Assembly: GCF_002979555.1 (NCBI RefSeq) | Contig: NZ_PCOZ01000008.1 | Location: 248,001 to 312,000, forward strand | From: Pseudomonas sp. MYb60 | GTDB taxonomy: Bacteria; Pseudomonadota; Gammaproteobacteria; Pseudomonadales; Pseudomonadaceae | Length of the DNA: 64,000 nucleotides | Direction: 5' to 3' | Program-made: the position numbers and the translations under genes | Shown: positions 18,608-26,779 of the stretch, in pieces | How positions within the stretch are numbered: position 1 is the first letter of the stretch | Layout of the letters: each line of letters starts with the position of its first letter | Notes under the pieces: model-generated | The model's input: the letters and a program-made list of their open reading frames with translations, nothing else | What the model was told of the DNA's origin: nothing | The model's database searches: none

Positions 18608-19426
18608 GTGCAACTCGACCTACCCGACAACCCGTGGCTGGAATTGCGTCGCCTGACTCCGGCGCGCATTGCCCTGGGCCGTACCGGCACCAGCATCCCC
18701 ACCAGCGCCCAATTGGACTTCCAGTTCGCCCACGCCCAGGCGCGTGATGCGGTGCATCTGCCGTTCGACCACGAAGGGCTCAGCAGCCAACTGGCCGAAC
18801 GCGGACGCGACACGCTGTTGCTGCGCAGCGCCGCCGCCGACCGCCACAGTTACCTGCAACGCCCTGACCTGGGACGGCGCCTGAGTGATGAATCAGCCCA
18901 GTCGTTGCGCGAACATGCGGCTGCCAATCCCGGCGGTGTGGACCTGGCCGTGGTCGTGGCTGACGGCCTGTCGGCGCTGGCAGTGCATAAACACACGTTG
19001 CCGTTTCTGACACGCATGGAGGAACAGACCCACGCCGAAGGCTGGTCACTTTCCCCCGTGATTCTGGTGGAACAGGGCCGCGTGGCGGTGGCCGATGAGA
19101 TCGGGCAACTGCTGGGCGCCAAGATGGTAGTGATCCTGATCGGCGAACGGCCTGGGCTCAGCTCGCCAGACAGCCTGGGCCTGTACTTTACCTACAACCC
19201 CAAGGTCGGGCTCACCGATGCCTACCGTAACTGCATCTCCAACGTGCGCCTGGAAGGCCTGAGTTATGGCATGGCCGCCCATCGTTTGCTGTACTTGATG
19301 CGTGAAGCGTGCCGCCGGCAGCTGTCGGGAGTCAATCTCAAGGATGAGGCGCAGATCCAGACCCTTGAGTCGGATGATCCGGACCTGATGAAAGGCAATT
19401 TCCTGCTCAGTTCACCGGATGACTGA
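18608..19426 (+). CDS. eutC: Ethanolamine ammonia-lyase small subunit
   Basis: The cobalamin-binding small subunit of the EutBC lyase, about 272 residues. Landmarks are [34 protein letters not shown] and [21 protein letters not shown] at 18608 is favoured as start because AAGGAG lies six bases upstream; an ATG at 18593, overlapping the eutB stop, would add five residues. Either way it is co-translated or nearly so with eutB. Confidence 0.94.
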   Translation: MQLDLPDNPWLELRRLTPARIALGRTGTSIPTSAQLDFQFAHAQARDAVHLPFDHEGLSSQLAERGRDTLLLRSAAADRHSYLQRPDLGRRLSDESAQSLREHAAANPGGVDLAVVVADGLSALAVHKHTLPFLTRMEEQTHAEGWSLSPVILVEQGRVAVADEIGQLLGAKMVVILIGERPGLSSPDSLGLYFTYNPKVGLTDAYRNCISNVRLEGLSYGMAAHRLLYLMREACRRQLSGVNLKDEAQIQTLESDDPDLMKGNFLLSSPDD

Positions 19427-19518
19427 TCGCTGCATGATTGCGCTTTTTCGCGCCGTTAGGCAGCATCGAGTCACGGCCGCTTGTGTGGTCATACCCCATT
19501 TGGAAGTTGAGGCCTGGC

Positions 19519-19977
19519 ATGCGGATTACTCAAGCGACCCTGGAACACCTGGACCTGTTGACCCCGCTGTTCGTCAAATACCGCGAGTTTTATGGGGCGC
19601 TGCCCTTCCCGGACTCGTCGCGGGCCTTTCTGGAAAAACGCCTGCGCCGCAAGGAATCGGTGATCTACCTGGCACTAGCGGACGATGACGACAAGAAACT
19701 GCTCGGGTTTTGCCAGCTGTATCCGAGCTTTTCGTCGCTGTCGCTGAAACGGGTCTGGATCCTCAACGACATCTACGTTGCCGAGGATGCCCGCCGGCAA
19801 CTGGTGGCAGACAACCTGATGCGCACGGCCAAGAAAATGGCCAAGGAGACCCACGCAGTGCGGCTGCGGGTGTCCACCAGCAGTGACAACGCGGTGGCGC
19901 AAAAGACCTATGAGTCGATCGGCTTTCGCGAAGACACCGAGTTCAAGAACTACACCCTGCCGATCAGCGAAGATTGA
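19519..19977 (+). CDS. GNAT family N-acetyltransferase
   Basis: A 152-residue acetyl-CoA-dependent N-acetyltransferase. The GNAT core is visible as IYVAEDARRQLVADNLMRTA (motif A region) followed by RLRVSTSSDNAVAQKTYESIGF (motif B). The start at 19519 (MRITQATLEH) is the usual family start; the longer reading frame from 19438 has no matching sequence. Acceptor substrate is unknown. It follows eutC by 92 bases and may belong to the same unit. Confidence 0.85.
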   Translation: MRITQATLEHLDLLTPLFVKYREFYGALPFPDSSRAFLEKRLRRKESVIYLALADDDDKKLLGFCQLYPSFSSLSLKRVWILNDIYVAEDARRQLVADNLMRTAKKMAKETHAVRLRVSTSSDNAVAQKTYESIGFREDTEFKNYTLPISED

Positions 19978-20002
19978 TCTCAGTCGCCCGAACGCTAAAA
20001 AA

Positions 20003-20035
20003 TCCCCTGTGGGGGCGGGCGTGCTCGCCACCACA
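20003..20035. repeat. REP-like repeat
   Basis: The stretch CCCCTGTGGGGGCGGGCGTG with the following CTCGCCACCACA resembles the Pseudomonas REP consensus (GTGGGGGCGGGCTTGCTCGC). It lies just after the acetyltransferase gene. Confidence 0.55.
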
Positions 20036-20111
20036 TCTTGATCGATGTATGCCTTGGCGACCTGCGACATCCCCCGCTACAAAACCAACAGGCTTTTCAA
20101 CGCCCAATCCG

Positions 20112-20117
20112 TATAAT
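20112..20117 (+). promoter_or_regulatory. -10 element upstream of the dedA gene
   Basis: A perfect TATAAT lies 105 bases before the DedA ATG. No convincing -35 is seen at the right distance, so this is a tentative sigma-70 promoter. Confidence 0.4.
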
Positions 20118-20221
20118 GCGGACCTTTCAGGCTTGTAAGAATCGCGACATACGCTTGTAGCCTTATTACCCGAGCCTCCGCACAGGCCTGCTGAGCCGGG
20201 CCATTCACACAGGTGCCATCC

Positions 20222-20878
20222 ATGGATTTCAACCCGCTCGACCTTATCCTGCATCTCGATGTTTACCTCGACCTGCTGGTAACCAACTACGGGCCATGGA
20301 TCTACGCCATTCTGTTCCTGGTTATTTTTTGCGAAACCGGCCTGGTGGTCATGCCGTTTTTGCCAGGTGATTCACTGCTGTTTATCGCCGGCGCCGTTGC
20401 AGCCGGCGGCGGCATGGACCCGGTCCTACTGGGCGGCCTGCTGATGCTCGCGGCCATCCTGGGCGACAGCACCAATTATGTGATCGGGCGAACAGTCGGC
20501 GAACGCTTGTTCAACAACCCCAACTCGAAAATCTTCCGTCGCGATTACCTGCAAAAAACCCACGACTTTTACGACAAGCACGGCGGCAAAACCGTGACCC
20601 TGGCGCGTTTCCTGCCGATCCTGCGAACCTTCGCACCGTTCGTCGCCGGTATCGCCAAGATGCCCTACCCCCGCTTCTTCGGCTTCAGTGTGCTGGGCAC
20701 CATCCTCTGGGTCGGCGGCTTGGTCACCCTGGGCTACTTCTTCGGCAACGTGCCGTTCATCAAGAAGAACCTGTCGCTGCTGGTGGTGTTCATCATCCTG
20801 CTGTCCCTGGTGCCGATGATCATTGGCGTGTTCCGCGGCCGCTTTGGTCGCACGTCCTCCGAAGCCAAACCGCACTGA
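20222..20878 (+). CDS. dedA: DedA family inner-membrane protein
   Basis: A 218-residue stand-alone DedA/SNARE-associated family protein. Motifs include FCETGLVVMPFLPGDSLLF, the GDSTNYVIGR segment and ARFLPILRTFAPFVAGIAKM, which holds the conserved Arg residues. DedA proteins support polyprenyl-phosphate or phospholipid flipping and envelope homeostasis. It is the second DedA in the window after the fusion at 1846. The mtfA-like gene follows six bases later, so the two are probably co-transcribed. Confidence 0.93.
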   Translation: MDFNPLDLILHLDVYLDLLVTNYGPWIYAILFLVIFCETGLVVMPFLPGDSLLFIAGAVAAGGGMDPVLLGGLLMLAAILGDSTNYVIGRTVGERLFNNPNSKIFRRDYLQKTHDFYDKHGGKTVTLARFLPILRTFAPFVAGIAKMPYPRFFGFSVLGTILWVGGLVTLGYFFGNVPFIKKNLSLLVVFIILLSLVPMIIGVFRGRFGRTSSEAKPH

Positions 20879-20884
20879 CCGGCG

Positions 20885-21700
20885 ATGTGGTCCCTCAGCG
20901 CCTGGCGTCGCCGGCGCCTGCTGGCCAAGCACCCGATTGCCGATGACACATGGCAGCGGGTGCGCCACCACCTGACCTTCCTCGACGGCATTAGCGCCGA
21001 GCAGGACCAATGGCTGCGCGAAGCCTGCGTGGTGTTTCTGGCCGAAAAGCACCTGACCGCCCTGCCCGGTGTCGAACTGCATCAGGAGCAGCGCCTGCTG
21101 CTCGCCGCCCAGGCCCAACTGCCGTTGATGAACCTGGGCGACCTCGACTGGTACCAGGGCTTTCACGAAATCGTGCTGTACCCCGACGACTTCCTCAGCC
21201 CCCAGCGCCATCGCGACGCCAGCGGCGTGGAGCACGAATGGGACGGTGAACACAGCGGCGAGGCCTGGCAACAGGGCCCGGTGATCCTGGCTTGGCCTGG
21301 CGTGCTGGCCAGCGGCAATTGGGAAGGCTACAACCTGGTCATCCACGAGCTGGCTCACAAGCTCGACATGCTCAACGGCGACGCCAATGGCCTGCCGCCG
21401 CTGCACAGCGACATGCGCGTGCAGGAATGGGCCAGCGTGATGCAGGGCGCCTACGACGACCTCATTCGCCAGCTCGACGCCAACCCGGACGTTGAGACCG
21501 AAATCGACCCCTATGCCGCGGAAAACCCGGCGGAGTTCTTCGCCGTCACCAGCGAATATTTCTTCAGCGCGCCGGACTTGCTGATCAACAGTTATCCACA
21601 GGTGTACGCCCAACTCAGCCGCTTTTATCGCCAGGACCCTCTGGCCCGCCTGGTCCAACTGCAAGCCAGCGACCCGCGTTATCAGCCGCAAGGCGAATGA
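20885..21700 (+). CDS. mtfA: MtfA-like zinc metallopeptidase (M90 family)
   Basis: A 271-residue cytoplasmic zinc peptidase of the MtfA (DUF980/M90) family. The zinc site is the HExxH motif within VIHELAHKLDMLNG, and the downstream ENPAEFFAVTSEYFF supplies the third ligand region. In E. coli, MtfA binds the repressor Mlc and controls glucose uptake; pseudomonads lack that circuit, so the physiological substrate here is open. It sits between dedA and ppa on the same strand. Confidence 0.9.
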   Translation: MWSLSAWRRRRLLAKHPIADDTWQRVRHHLTFLDGISAEQDQWLREACVVFLAEKHLTALPGVELHQEQRLLLAAQAQLPLMNLGDLDWYQGFHEIVLYPDDFLSPQRHRDASGVEHEWDGEHSGEAWQQGPVILAWPGVLASGNWEGYNLVIHELAHKLDMLNGDANGLPPLHSDMRVQEWASVMQGAYDDLIRQLDANPDVETEIDPYAAENPAEFFAVTSEYFFSAPDLLINSYPQVYAQLSRFYRQDPLARLVQLQASDPRYQPQGE

Positions 21701-21742
21701 CCTTGCGACGTCTGGCGCATGGCATCGGCGCCAGAATATGCC

Positions 21743-21748
21743 TATAAT
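21743..21748 (+). promoter_or_regulatory. -10 element of the ppa promoter
   Basis: TATAAT lies 62 bases before the ppa start. The -35 region is weak. A housekeeping sigma-70 promoter here is expected from the isolated, strongly expressed nature of ppa. Confidence 0.5.
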
Positions 21749-21809
21749 CGCCGCCACTTTTAGGCCAATCCGGCCAAGTTTCTTGGCCAACTAACGGGGG
21801 CAACGCCCA

Positions 21810-22337
21810 ATGAGCTACAGCAAGATTCCGGCTGGCAAAGACCTGCCGAACGACATCTACGTCGCCATCGAGATTCCGGCCAACCACGCGCCGATCAAAT
21901 ACGAAATCGACAAAGACAGCGACTGCCTGTTCGTTGACCGTTTCATGGCCACCCCGATGTTCTACCCGGCCAACTACGGCTTCATCCCCAACACCCTGGC
22001 TGACGACGGTGACCCCCTCGACGTGCTGGTTGTAACCCCTTACCCGGTTACCCCAGGTTCGGTTATCCGTGCCCGTCCAGTCGGCATCCTGAACATGACC
22101 GACGACGGCGGCGGCGATGCCAAAGTTATCGCGGTTCCACACGACAAGCTGTCCCAGTTGTACGTGGACGTGAAGGAATACACCGACCTGCCGCCACTGC
22201 TGTTGGAACAGATCAAGCACTTCTTCGAGAACTACAAAGACCTCGAGAAAGGCAAATGGGTGAAGATCGACGGTTGGGGCAACGCAGACGCCGCCCGCGC
22301 CGAGATCCTGAAGTCGGTCGCTGCCTACAAAGGCTAA
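21810..22337 (+). CDS. ppa: Inorganic pyrophosphatase
   Basis: Hydrolyses pyrophosphate to two phosphates, pulling biosynthetic reactions forward. At 175 residues it is the standard family I enzyme. The metal-binding segment [10 protein letters not shown] is intact, along with [10 protein letters not shown] and [13 protein letters not shown]. Good ribosome site (GGGGGCAA) and its own promoter and terminator suggest a monocistronic unit. Confidence 0.97.
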   Translation: MSYSKIPAGKDLPNDIYVAIEIPANHAPIKYEIDKDSDCLFVDRFMATPMFYPANYGFIPNTLADDGDPLDVLVVTPYPVTPGSVIRARPVGILNMTDDGGGDAKVIAVPHDKLSQLYVDVKEYTDLPPLLLEQIKHFFENYKDLEKGKWVKIDGWGNADAARAEILKSVAAYKG

Positions 22338-22365
22338 GACTCGCGCCTCATTGCTGCGGCAATAT

Positions 22366-22396
22366 AAAAAGCCCCGATGATTCGGGGCTTTTTTAT
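22366..22396 (+). terminator. Rho-independent terminator of ppa
   Basis: AAAAAGCCCCGA pairs with TTCGGGGCTTTTTT, giving a GC-rich stem with a tiny loop and a T6 tract, 29 bases after the ppa stop. Confidence 0.9.
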
Positions 22397-22492
22397 GGGC
22401 GCGATTAAACACCAAGTTCAACTAACAACCCACCCTGTTTAATCACCTATTAAAATTGAAAAATCAGGCCACAACTAAGTAAAAACCTACAG

Positions 22493-22506
22493 GCGTAATT
22501 GAACGC
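22493..22506. promoter_or_regulatory. Possible operator for the S24 repressor
   Basis: A GCGT-N6-ACGC palindrome lies 45 bases before the repressor ATG, within an AT-rich stretch unlike the surrounding DNA. An autoregulatory operator is plausible but unproven. Confidence 0.35.
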
Positions 22507-22550
22507 ATGGTTTATTTGATTTGTTTTCCCCGCCAGTAAACTCTGCGTTT

Positions 22551-23327
22551 ATGAATACATCAGGTGATCGTTTAAAAGCGCTACTGCGGGAAGTTCATCT
22601 TTCCGCCTCCGACTTCGCCAAGAACCGAGGTGTCACGCCCCAACACGTGAACAACTGGTTCAAACGCGGCGTGCCCATGGGCCGACTCAACGAGATTGCA
22701 GAATTGCTGTGCATCTCCAGCCGTTGGTTACGCACCGGCGAAGGCCCCAAGCACCCACCGGCCAACTTCCTGCTGGAAGGCCCGGAAACGAAAAAAGGAC
22801 TGCCCACCACCCGCGAAGGAAGCGGAAAATACCTCACAGGCCCGGCCTGCCCCCCGGAAAAAACCGACGTGGAGATAGAACTCCACCCCTCATTCACCTC
22901 CACCGAGCGCATCCGCGTCTCCCTGCACACCCTGCAAACCCTCACCGTAAATCCCGACCGTGCGGTAGGCGCCTACATGGTCGACAACAGCATGATCGAC
23001 ATCATCCAACAAGGCGCCACTCTGGCCATCGACCGAGGCCGCACCCAGATCATCGATGGCGAGATCTACGCGGTAGAGCATGACGGAATGCTGCGGATCA
23101 AATACCTCTACAACCGCCCCGGCGGTGGTTTGCGAATGCGCAGCCACAATGCCGGGGAGCATCCGGACGAATACCTTACGTACGAGCAACGGTTCGAGCA
23201 GAACTTTCAGATTGTGGGATGGGTGTTCTGGTGGTCCACCTTGAACAACCGCCGCCCACCGGTGCCGCTGGATGAGCACCTACTGGGCTGGGAAGGCTCT
23301 AAAACGGATCCGGAGGTGGGCATTTGA
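22551..23327 (+). CDS. Orphan phage-type S24/LexA-like repressor
   Basis: A 258-residue repressor: N-terminal helix-turn-helix at ~15-60 (ASDFAKNRGVTPQHVNNWFK) and a C-terminal S24 peptidase-like domain at ~130-245. It resembles the pyocin repressor PrtR in the C-terminal stretches DGEIYAVEHDGMLRIKYLY and WVFWWSTLNNRRPP. The catalytic Ser (DNSM) and Lys (LRIKYLY) of the dyad are present, but I see no Ala-Gly autocleavage site in the linker. No phage, pyocin or holin genes lie nearby, so it is an orphan regulator or a prophage relic put to another use. Confidence 0.82.
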   Translation: MNTSGDRLKALLREVHLSASDFAKNRGVTPQHVNNWFKRGVPMGRLNEIAELLCISSRWLRTGEGPKHPPANFLLEGPETKKGLPTTREGSGKYLTGPACPPEKTDVEIELHPSFTSTERIRVSLHTLQTLTVNPDRAVGAYMVDNSMIDIIQQGATLAIDRGRTQIIDGEIYAVEHDGMLRIKYLYNRPGGGLRMRSHNAGEHPDEYLTYEQRFEQNFQIVGWVFWWSTLNNRRPPVPLDEHLLGWEGSKTDPEVGI

Positions 23328-23339
23328 GGTGAATGCCGG

Positions 23340-23531
23340 TATCATGCGGCCCACATTTGGCAGGGGGTGGCTTCACGCTATCCGCCCTGCTCGGCGAAGC
23401 GGAGGAGTTCCCGCGGATGCCCCTACTATTCAGCCTGACGCAACGTGGGCTGAGCGATTTGAAGGCTGGTGAGGCTTGTCAAAAACAAGCTGAAGCAGTC
23501 CCCGAGAAGCCGGCCACAAGCCGGCTTTTTA
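23340..23531 (+). ncRNA. Candidate small RNA between the repressor and ycaC genes
   Basis: The 380-base gap between the repressor and the hydrolase gene contains no recognisable gene but ends in a strong intrinsic terminator. Inside it are a hairpin-forming AGCTTG/CAAGCT element and a GC-rich stem near the 5' end. A small RNA of roughly 190 bases is possible. A 68-codon reading frame starting at 23333, just after the repressor stop, overlaps it and would run through the terminator. No convincing promoter was found and no known RNA family was recognised. Confidence 0.3.
23507..23531 (+). terminator. Rho-independent terminator
   Basis: AAGCCGGC pairs exactly with GCCGGCTT across a five-base loop, followed by TTTTT. 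It ends transcripts from the repressor gene or from the candidate small RNA. Confidence 0.85.
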
Positions 23532-23707
23532 ATGCCTGAATCCTTTGTAAACACGCCCCGCCCCCCGCCTCCCGCACCTCAACTGTCTCATCCAGGTTGA
23601 CGGTATTACACGTTCCAGCCGATTTATCCCCTCCAGCCCACCCATTAATCTGTGCCCATGTTGAACGCAACGCCTCCTACCCCAACTTGAACAAAAAGGA
23701 TTCAACC

Positions 23708-24340
23708 ATGAGCACGCCAACCTATAACCGCCTTAACAAAGACGACGCCGTGGTTCTGCTGGTCGACCACCAGACTGGCCTGATCTCCCTGGTGCAGGAC
23801 TTTTCTCCCAACGAGTTCAAGAACAACGTGCTCGCCCTGGCAGACCTGGCCAAGTTCTTCGAACTGCCGACTATCCTCACCACCAGCTTCGAACAAGGCC
23901 CCAACGGCCCGCTGGTTCCCGAGCTGAAAGAGATGTTCCCGGATGCGCCGTACATCGCCCGCCCTGGCCAGATCAATGCGTGGGACAACGAAGATTTCGT
24001 CAAGGCGATCAAGGCCACCGGCCGTAAGCAGATCATCATTGCCGGTGTGGTAACAGATGTGTGCGTGGCGTTCCCGACCCTGTCGGCGCTGGCGGAAGGG
24101 TTTGATGTGTTTGTGGTGACCGATGCGTCGGGCACCTTCAATACCACGGTGCAGCAGGCAGCGTGGAACCGCATGACCCAGGCCGGTGCGCAGATGATGA
24201 ACTGGTTCTCGGTGGCCTGTGAGCTGCACCGCGACTGGCGCAACGACATCGAAGGCCTGGGCAATCTGTTGTCCCAGCGGATTCCCAACTATCGCAACTT
24301 GATGAATGGTTATGCGGCGCTGACGGCGCGTAAGGACTGA
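23708..24340 (+). CDS. ycaC: YcaC-like isochorismatase-superfamily hydrolase
   Basis: A 210-residue cysteine hydrolase of the isochorismatase superfamily. The catalytic set is visible: Asp in LLVDHQTGL, and the nucleophilic Cys in GVVTDVCVAFPTLSAL. YcaC-type enzymes form ring-shaped oligomers and have no settled substrate. The ATG at 23708 follows AAAAAGGA; earlier in-frame starts lack one. It appears monocistronic. Confidence 0.9.
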   Translation: MSTPTYNRLNKDDAVVLLVDHQTGLISLVQDFSPNEFKNNVLALADLAKFFELPTILTTSFEQGPNGPLVPELKEMFPDAPYIARPGQINAWDNEDFVKAIKATGRKQIIIAGVVTDVCVAFPTLSALAEGFDVFVVTDASGTFNTTVQQAAWNRMTQAGAQMMNWFSVACELHRDWRNDIEGLGNLLSQRIPNYRNLMNGYAALTARKD

Positions 24341-24359
24341 TTAACCACGCCACATAAAA

Positions 24360-24381
24360 AGCCTGCCCTAAAAAGCAGGCT
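24360..24381. terminator. Small hairpin after ycaC
   Basis: AGCCTGC pairs with GCAGGCT across an A-rich loop, about 20 bases after the ycaC stop. It has A's before it but no T-tract after it, so on the + strand it would terminate poorly. It would work better for transcripts coming from the opposite strand. Confidence 0.45.
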
Positions 24382-24457
24382 GTTCCAATTTGCGTAAGCT
24401 TGACTCTCCCCTATACAGCACCCCCTACCCTGAGCCCCCCATTTCAGGACCACGCTC

Positions 24458-25102
24458 ATGCCACAACGCATCCTCGTCATCCTCGGACATCCCTCTGCAA
24501 CCAGCTTCTGCTCCGCCCTGGCCGACACCTACAGCCTCAGAGCCAAAACCGCCGGGCATGACGTCCGGGTCCTCCACTTGGGCGCGCTCACGTTCGACCC
24601 CGTCTTGCACCATGGCTACACGCACATCCAGCCGCTGGAGCCGGACTTGCTCAGCGCCCAATCCGACATTCTGTGGGCGACTCACCTGGCGTTCGTGTTC
24701 CCCATCTGGTGGGGCGGCATTCCTGCCTTGATGAAGGGCTTTTTCGACCGAATCTTCCTACCCGGCTTTGCTTTCAAATATCGGCCGGGCAAGGCTTTCC
24801 CCGACAAGCTGCTAGCCGGTAGAACCGCGCACTTGCTGGTGACCCTGGACACACCGACATGGTATTACCGCTGGTTCTACCGCATGCCGGGCATCCATCA
24901 AATGCGCAAGACCACGCTGGCGTTTTGCGGGATCAAGCCCGTCAAGACGTTGCTGCTCGGGCCGGTGTTGGGCTCTACTGCGACGCAACGGGCCAAGTGG
25001 CTGCAGCAAGCGGGCCTACTCGCGGGAAAAGGGAATGTTCATGTACATCGGCAAAGCCGCGCAGTTGTCGGGCACGACCATCAAAACCATTCGTCACTAT
25101 GA
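24458..25102 (+). CDS. Flavodoxin-fold NAD(P)H:quinone oxidoreductase
   Basis: A 214-residue flavodoxin-like oxidoreductase related to NQO/KefF/MdaB. The phosphate loop region is VILGHPSATSFCSALAD, followed by AFVFPIWWGGIPALMKGFFD (flavin-binding) and the FAF..PGKAFPDKLLAGR stretch. Likely role is two-electron reduction of quinones using FMN or FAD. Its last ~20 codons overlap the start of the MerR gene in another frame, and the extreme C-terminus (VHVHRQSRAVVGHDHQNHSS) does not look family-like, so the stop may have moved. Confidence 0.85.
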   Translation: MPQRILVILGHPSATSFCSALADTYSLRAKTAGHDVRVLHLGALTFDPVLHHGYTHIQPLEPDLLSAQSDILWATHLAFVFPIWWGGIPALMKGFFDRIFLPGFAFKYRPGKAFPDKLLAGRTAHLLVTLDTPTWYYRWFYRMPGIHQMRKTTLAFCGIKPVKTLLLGPVLGSTATQRAKWLQQAGLLAGKGNVHVHRQSRAVVGHDHQNHSSL

Positions 25103-25418
25103 GGCGATCGGGCTGCTGCCGGCGCCGCAGCGTCGGGGGCAATACCGGGTTTATACGGAGCAATGTGTTGAGCGGCTGATGTTTATCAAGTGCGCGCAGC
25201 AGTTGGGGTTCAAGCTCAAGGAATTGCAGGGCATTCTTCGAGAGCATCAGGGCAATGAGTTGCCTTGGGCACGGGCAGATATGGCCATTACTGACAAAAA
25301 GCGGGAACTGGCCGTTCAAATTGACGTGTTACAGAGCATGTACAGGGGGTTGTCGGAATTTGAGTCACAGTTGAAAAACGCACACGGGCGGTGCTCATCA
25401 TCAGCGAAAAGAGATTGA
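25041..25418 (+). CDS. MerR family transcriptional regulator
   Basis: A 125-residue regulator with the MerR winged helix-turn-helix (MYIGKAAQLSGTTIKTIRHY, then EAIGLLPAPQRR) and a short coiled dimerisation helix. No Cys pattern for metal sensing is seen; the single C-terminal Cys is near the end. ATG 25041 is preferred over 25035 because AAAGGGA sits seven bases upstream. It overlaps the oxidoreductase gene by 62 bases, which suggests the pair is co-expressed and that the regulator controls a redox or electrophile response. Confidence 0.86.
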   Translation: MYIGKAAQLSGTTIKTIRHYEAIGLLPAPQRRGQYRVYTEQCVERLMFIKCAQQLGFKLKELQGILREHQGNELPWARADMAITDKKRELAVQIDVLQSMYRGLSEFESQLKNAHGRCSSSAKRD

Positions 25419-25542
25419 CGGCCCATGAGCCGAATAAAGTGGTTAATCGGCTCATGCTCTCGACCCAGCCCCCCGCTCATTTGCCCAGAATCCCCATGTC
25501 TGCTAGTGTCCCGCCGGTTTACCGTCTACCGGAATAGCCGCC

Positions 25543-25785
25543 ATGGCCCGCAAAAAAGTTGCACTCGATTTCGAACAATCCCTTGCCGACCTGCAAACCC
25601 TGGTCGAGCGTCTGGAGAATGGCGAGTTGTCGCTGGAAGACTCGTTGACCGCGTTTGAGCAAGGCATTGGCCTGACCCGCGACTGCCAGAGCGCCCTGGC
25701 GCAGGCGGAGCAGAAGGTCCAGGTGTTGCTGGAACGTGACGGCGAGTTGGCCGAAGAACCTTTCGATGCGGAACAGCCGGAATGA
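25543..25785 (+). CDS. xseB: Exodeoxyribonuclease VII small subunit
   Basis: An 80-residue subunit of the ATP-independent single-strand exonuclease VII. The whole family signature is present: [20 protein letters not shown], then [20 protein letters not shown]. Its stop overlaps the ispA start (ATGA). The catalytic XseA subunit is not in the window. Confidence 0.96.
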   Translation: MARKKVALDFEQSLADLQTLVERLENGELSLEDSLTAFEQGIGLTRDCQSALAQAEQKVQVLLERDGELAEEPFDAEQPE

Positions 25786-26669
25786 TCGACGCGTATCAGG
25801 CCAGTAGCCAAGCCCGCGTCAATGCGGCGCTGGAACCGTTGTTTGTCGCGCCAAGCCCTGGACTGAATCGCCTCTACGAAGCGATGCGCTACAGCGTGAT
25901 GAATGGTGGCAAGCGTGTGCGTCCGTTGCTGGCGTACGCGGCGTGCGAGGCCTTAGGCGCAGCCGCCGAGCAGGCCAACGGCGCGGCCTGTGCGGTGGAG
26001 TTGATCCACGCCTACTCCCTGGTTCACGACGATTTGCCCGCGATGGACGACGACGACCTGCGTCGCGGCCAGCCCACAACCCACAAAGCCTTCGACGAAG
26101 CCTGTGCGATCCTGGCCGGTGATGGCCTGCAAAGCCTGGCGTTCAGCGCTCTGCTGGACCCGACGCTGAGCAGCGTCAACGCCGAAATCCGCTTGCGCAT
26201 GGTCACTGCGCTCGCCGAGGCGGCGGGCCCGGCGGGCATGGTTGGTGGCCAGGCCATCGACCTCGGTTCGGTCGGCCAGAAGCTGGACCAGCAAGCGCTG
26301 GAATTCATGCACCGCCACAAGACCGGTGCGCTGATCGAGGCCGCCGTGCAGTTGGGTGCCCTGGCCAGCGGCCGCGCCGACGCTGCGCAGTTGGCCGCGC
26401 TGAATACCTATGCCCGCGCCATCGGCCTGGCCTTCCAGGTGCAGGACGACATCCTCGACGTCGAAAGTGATACCGCCACCCTGGGCAAGCGCCAGGGTGC
26501 GGATATCGCACGGGACAAGCCGACGTATCCGGCCCTGCTCGGGCTGGATGCGGCCAAGGCCTACGCCCTGGAACTGCGCGACCAGGCCCTGGACGCCCTG
26601 CGACCTTTCGACGCGGCGGCCGAGCCATTGCGGGACCTGGCGCGGTATATCGTCGAACGCCGACACTGA
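25782..26669 (+). CDS. ispA: Farnesyl diphosphate synthase (geranyltranstransferase)
   Basis: Condenses isopentenyl diphosphate with dimethylallyl and geranyl diphosphate to make farnesyl diphosphate for quinones and undecaprenyl phosphate. Both Asp-rich motifs are present: [14 protein letters not shown] (first) and [10 protein letters not shown] (second). The length is 295 residues, normal for IspA. It is translationally coupled to xseB, and dxs follows 110 bases later, giving the conserved xseB-ispA-dxs isoprenoid cluster. Confidence 0.97.
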   Translation: MIDAYQASSQARVNAALEPLFVAPSPGLNRLYEAMRYSVMNGGKRVRPLLAYAACEALGAAAEQANGAACAVELIHAYSLVHDDLPAMDDDDLRRGQPTTHKAFDEACAILAGDGLQSLAFSALLDPTLSSVNAEIRLRMVTALAEAAGPAGMVGGQAIDLGSVGQKLDQQALEFMHRHKTGALIEAAVQLGALASGRADAAQLAALNTYARAIGLAFQVQDDILDVESDTATLGKRQGADIARDKPTYPALLGLDAAKAYALELRDQALDALRPFDAAAEPLRDLARYIVERRH

Positions 26670-26779
26670 TATCGGCGGCCATTGCAGCCGCATATCGGCC
26701 AAGTTCGGCGCTCTGCGTGGGCAGTTTGCGATGCTTGAGGTAAACTGCCGCCTCTTCTATACCTATAACGATTCGCCTG

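Noticed and set aside
17202..19977. Ethanolamine microcompartment
   Set aside because: No shell or reactivase genes are present; only EutB, EutC, permease, dehydrogenase and regulator.
20426..21790. A 454-codon frame antisense to dedA and mtfA
   Set aside because: Both sense genes carry conserved motifs (DedA core, HExxH).
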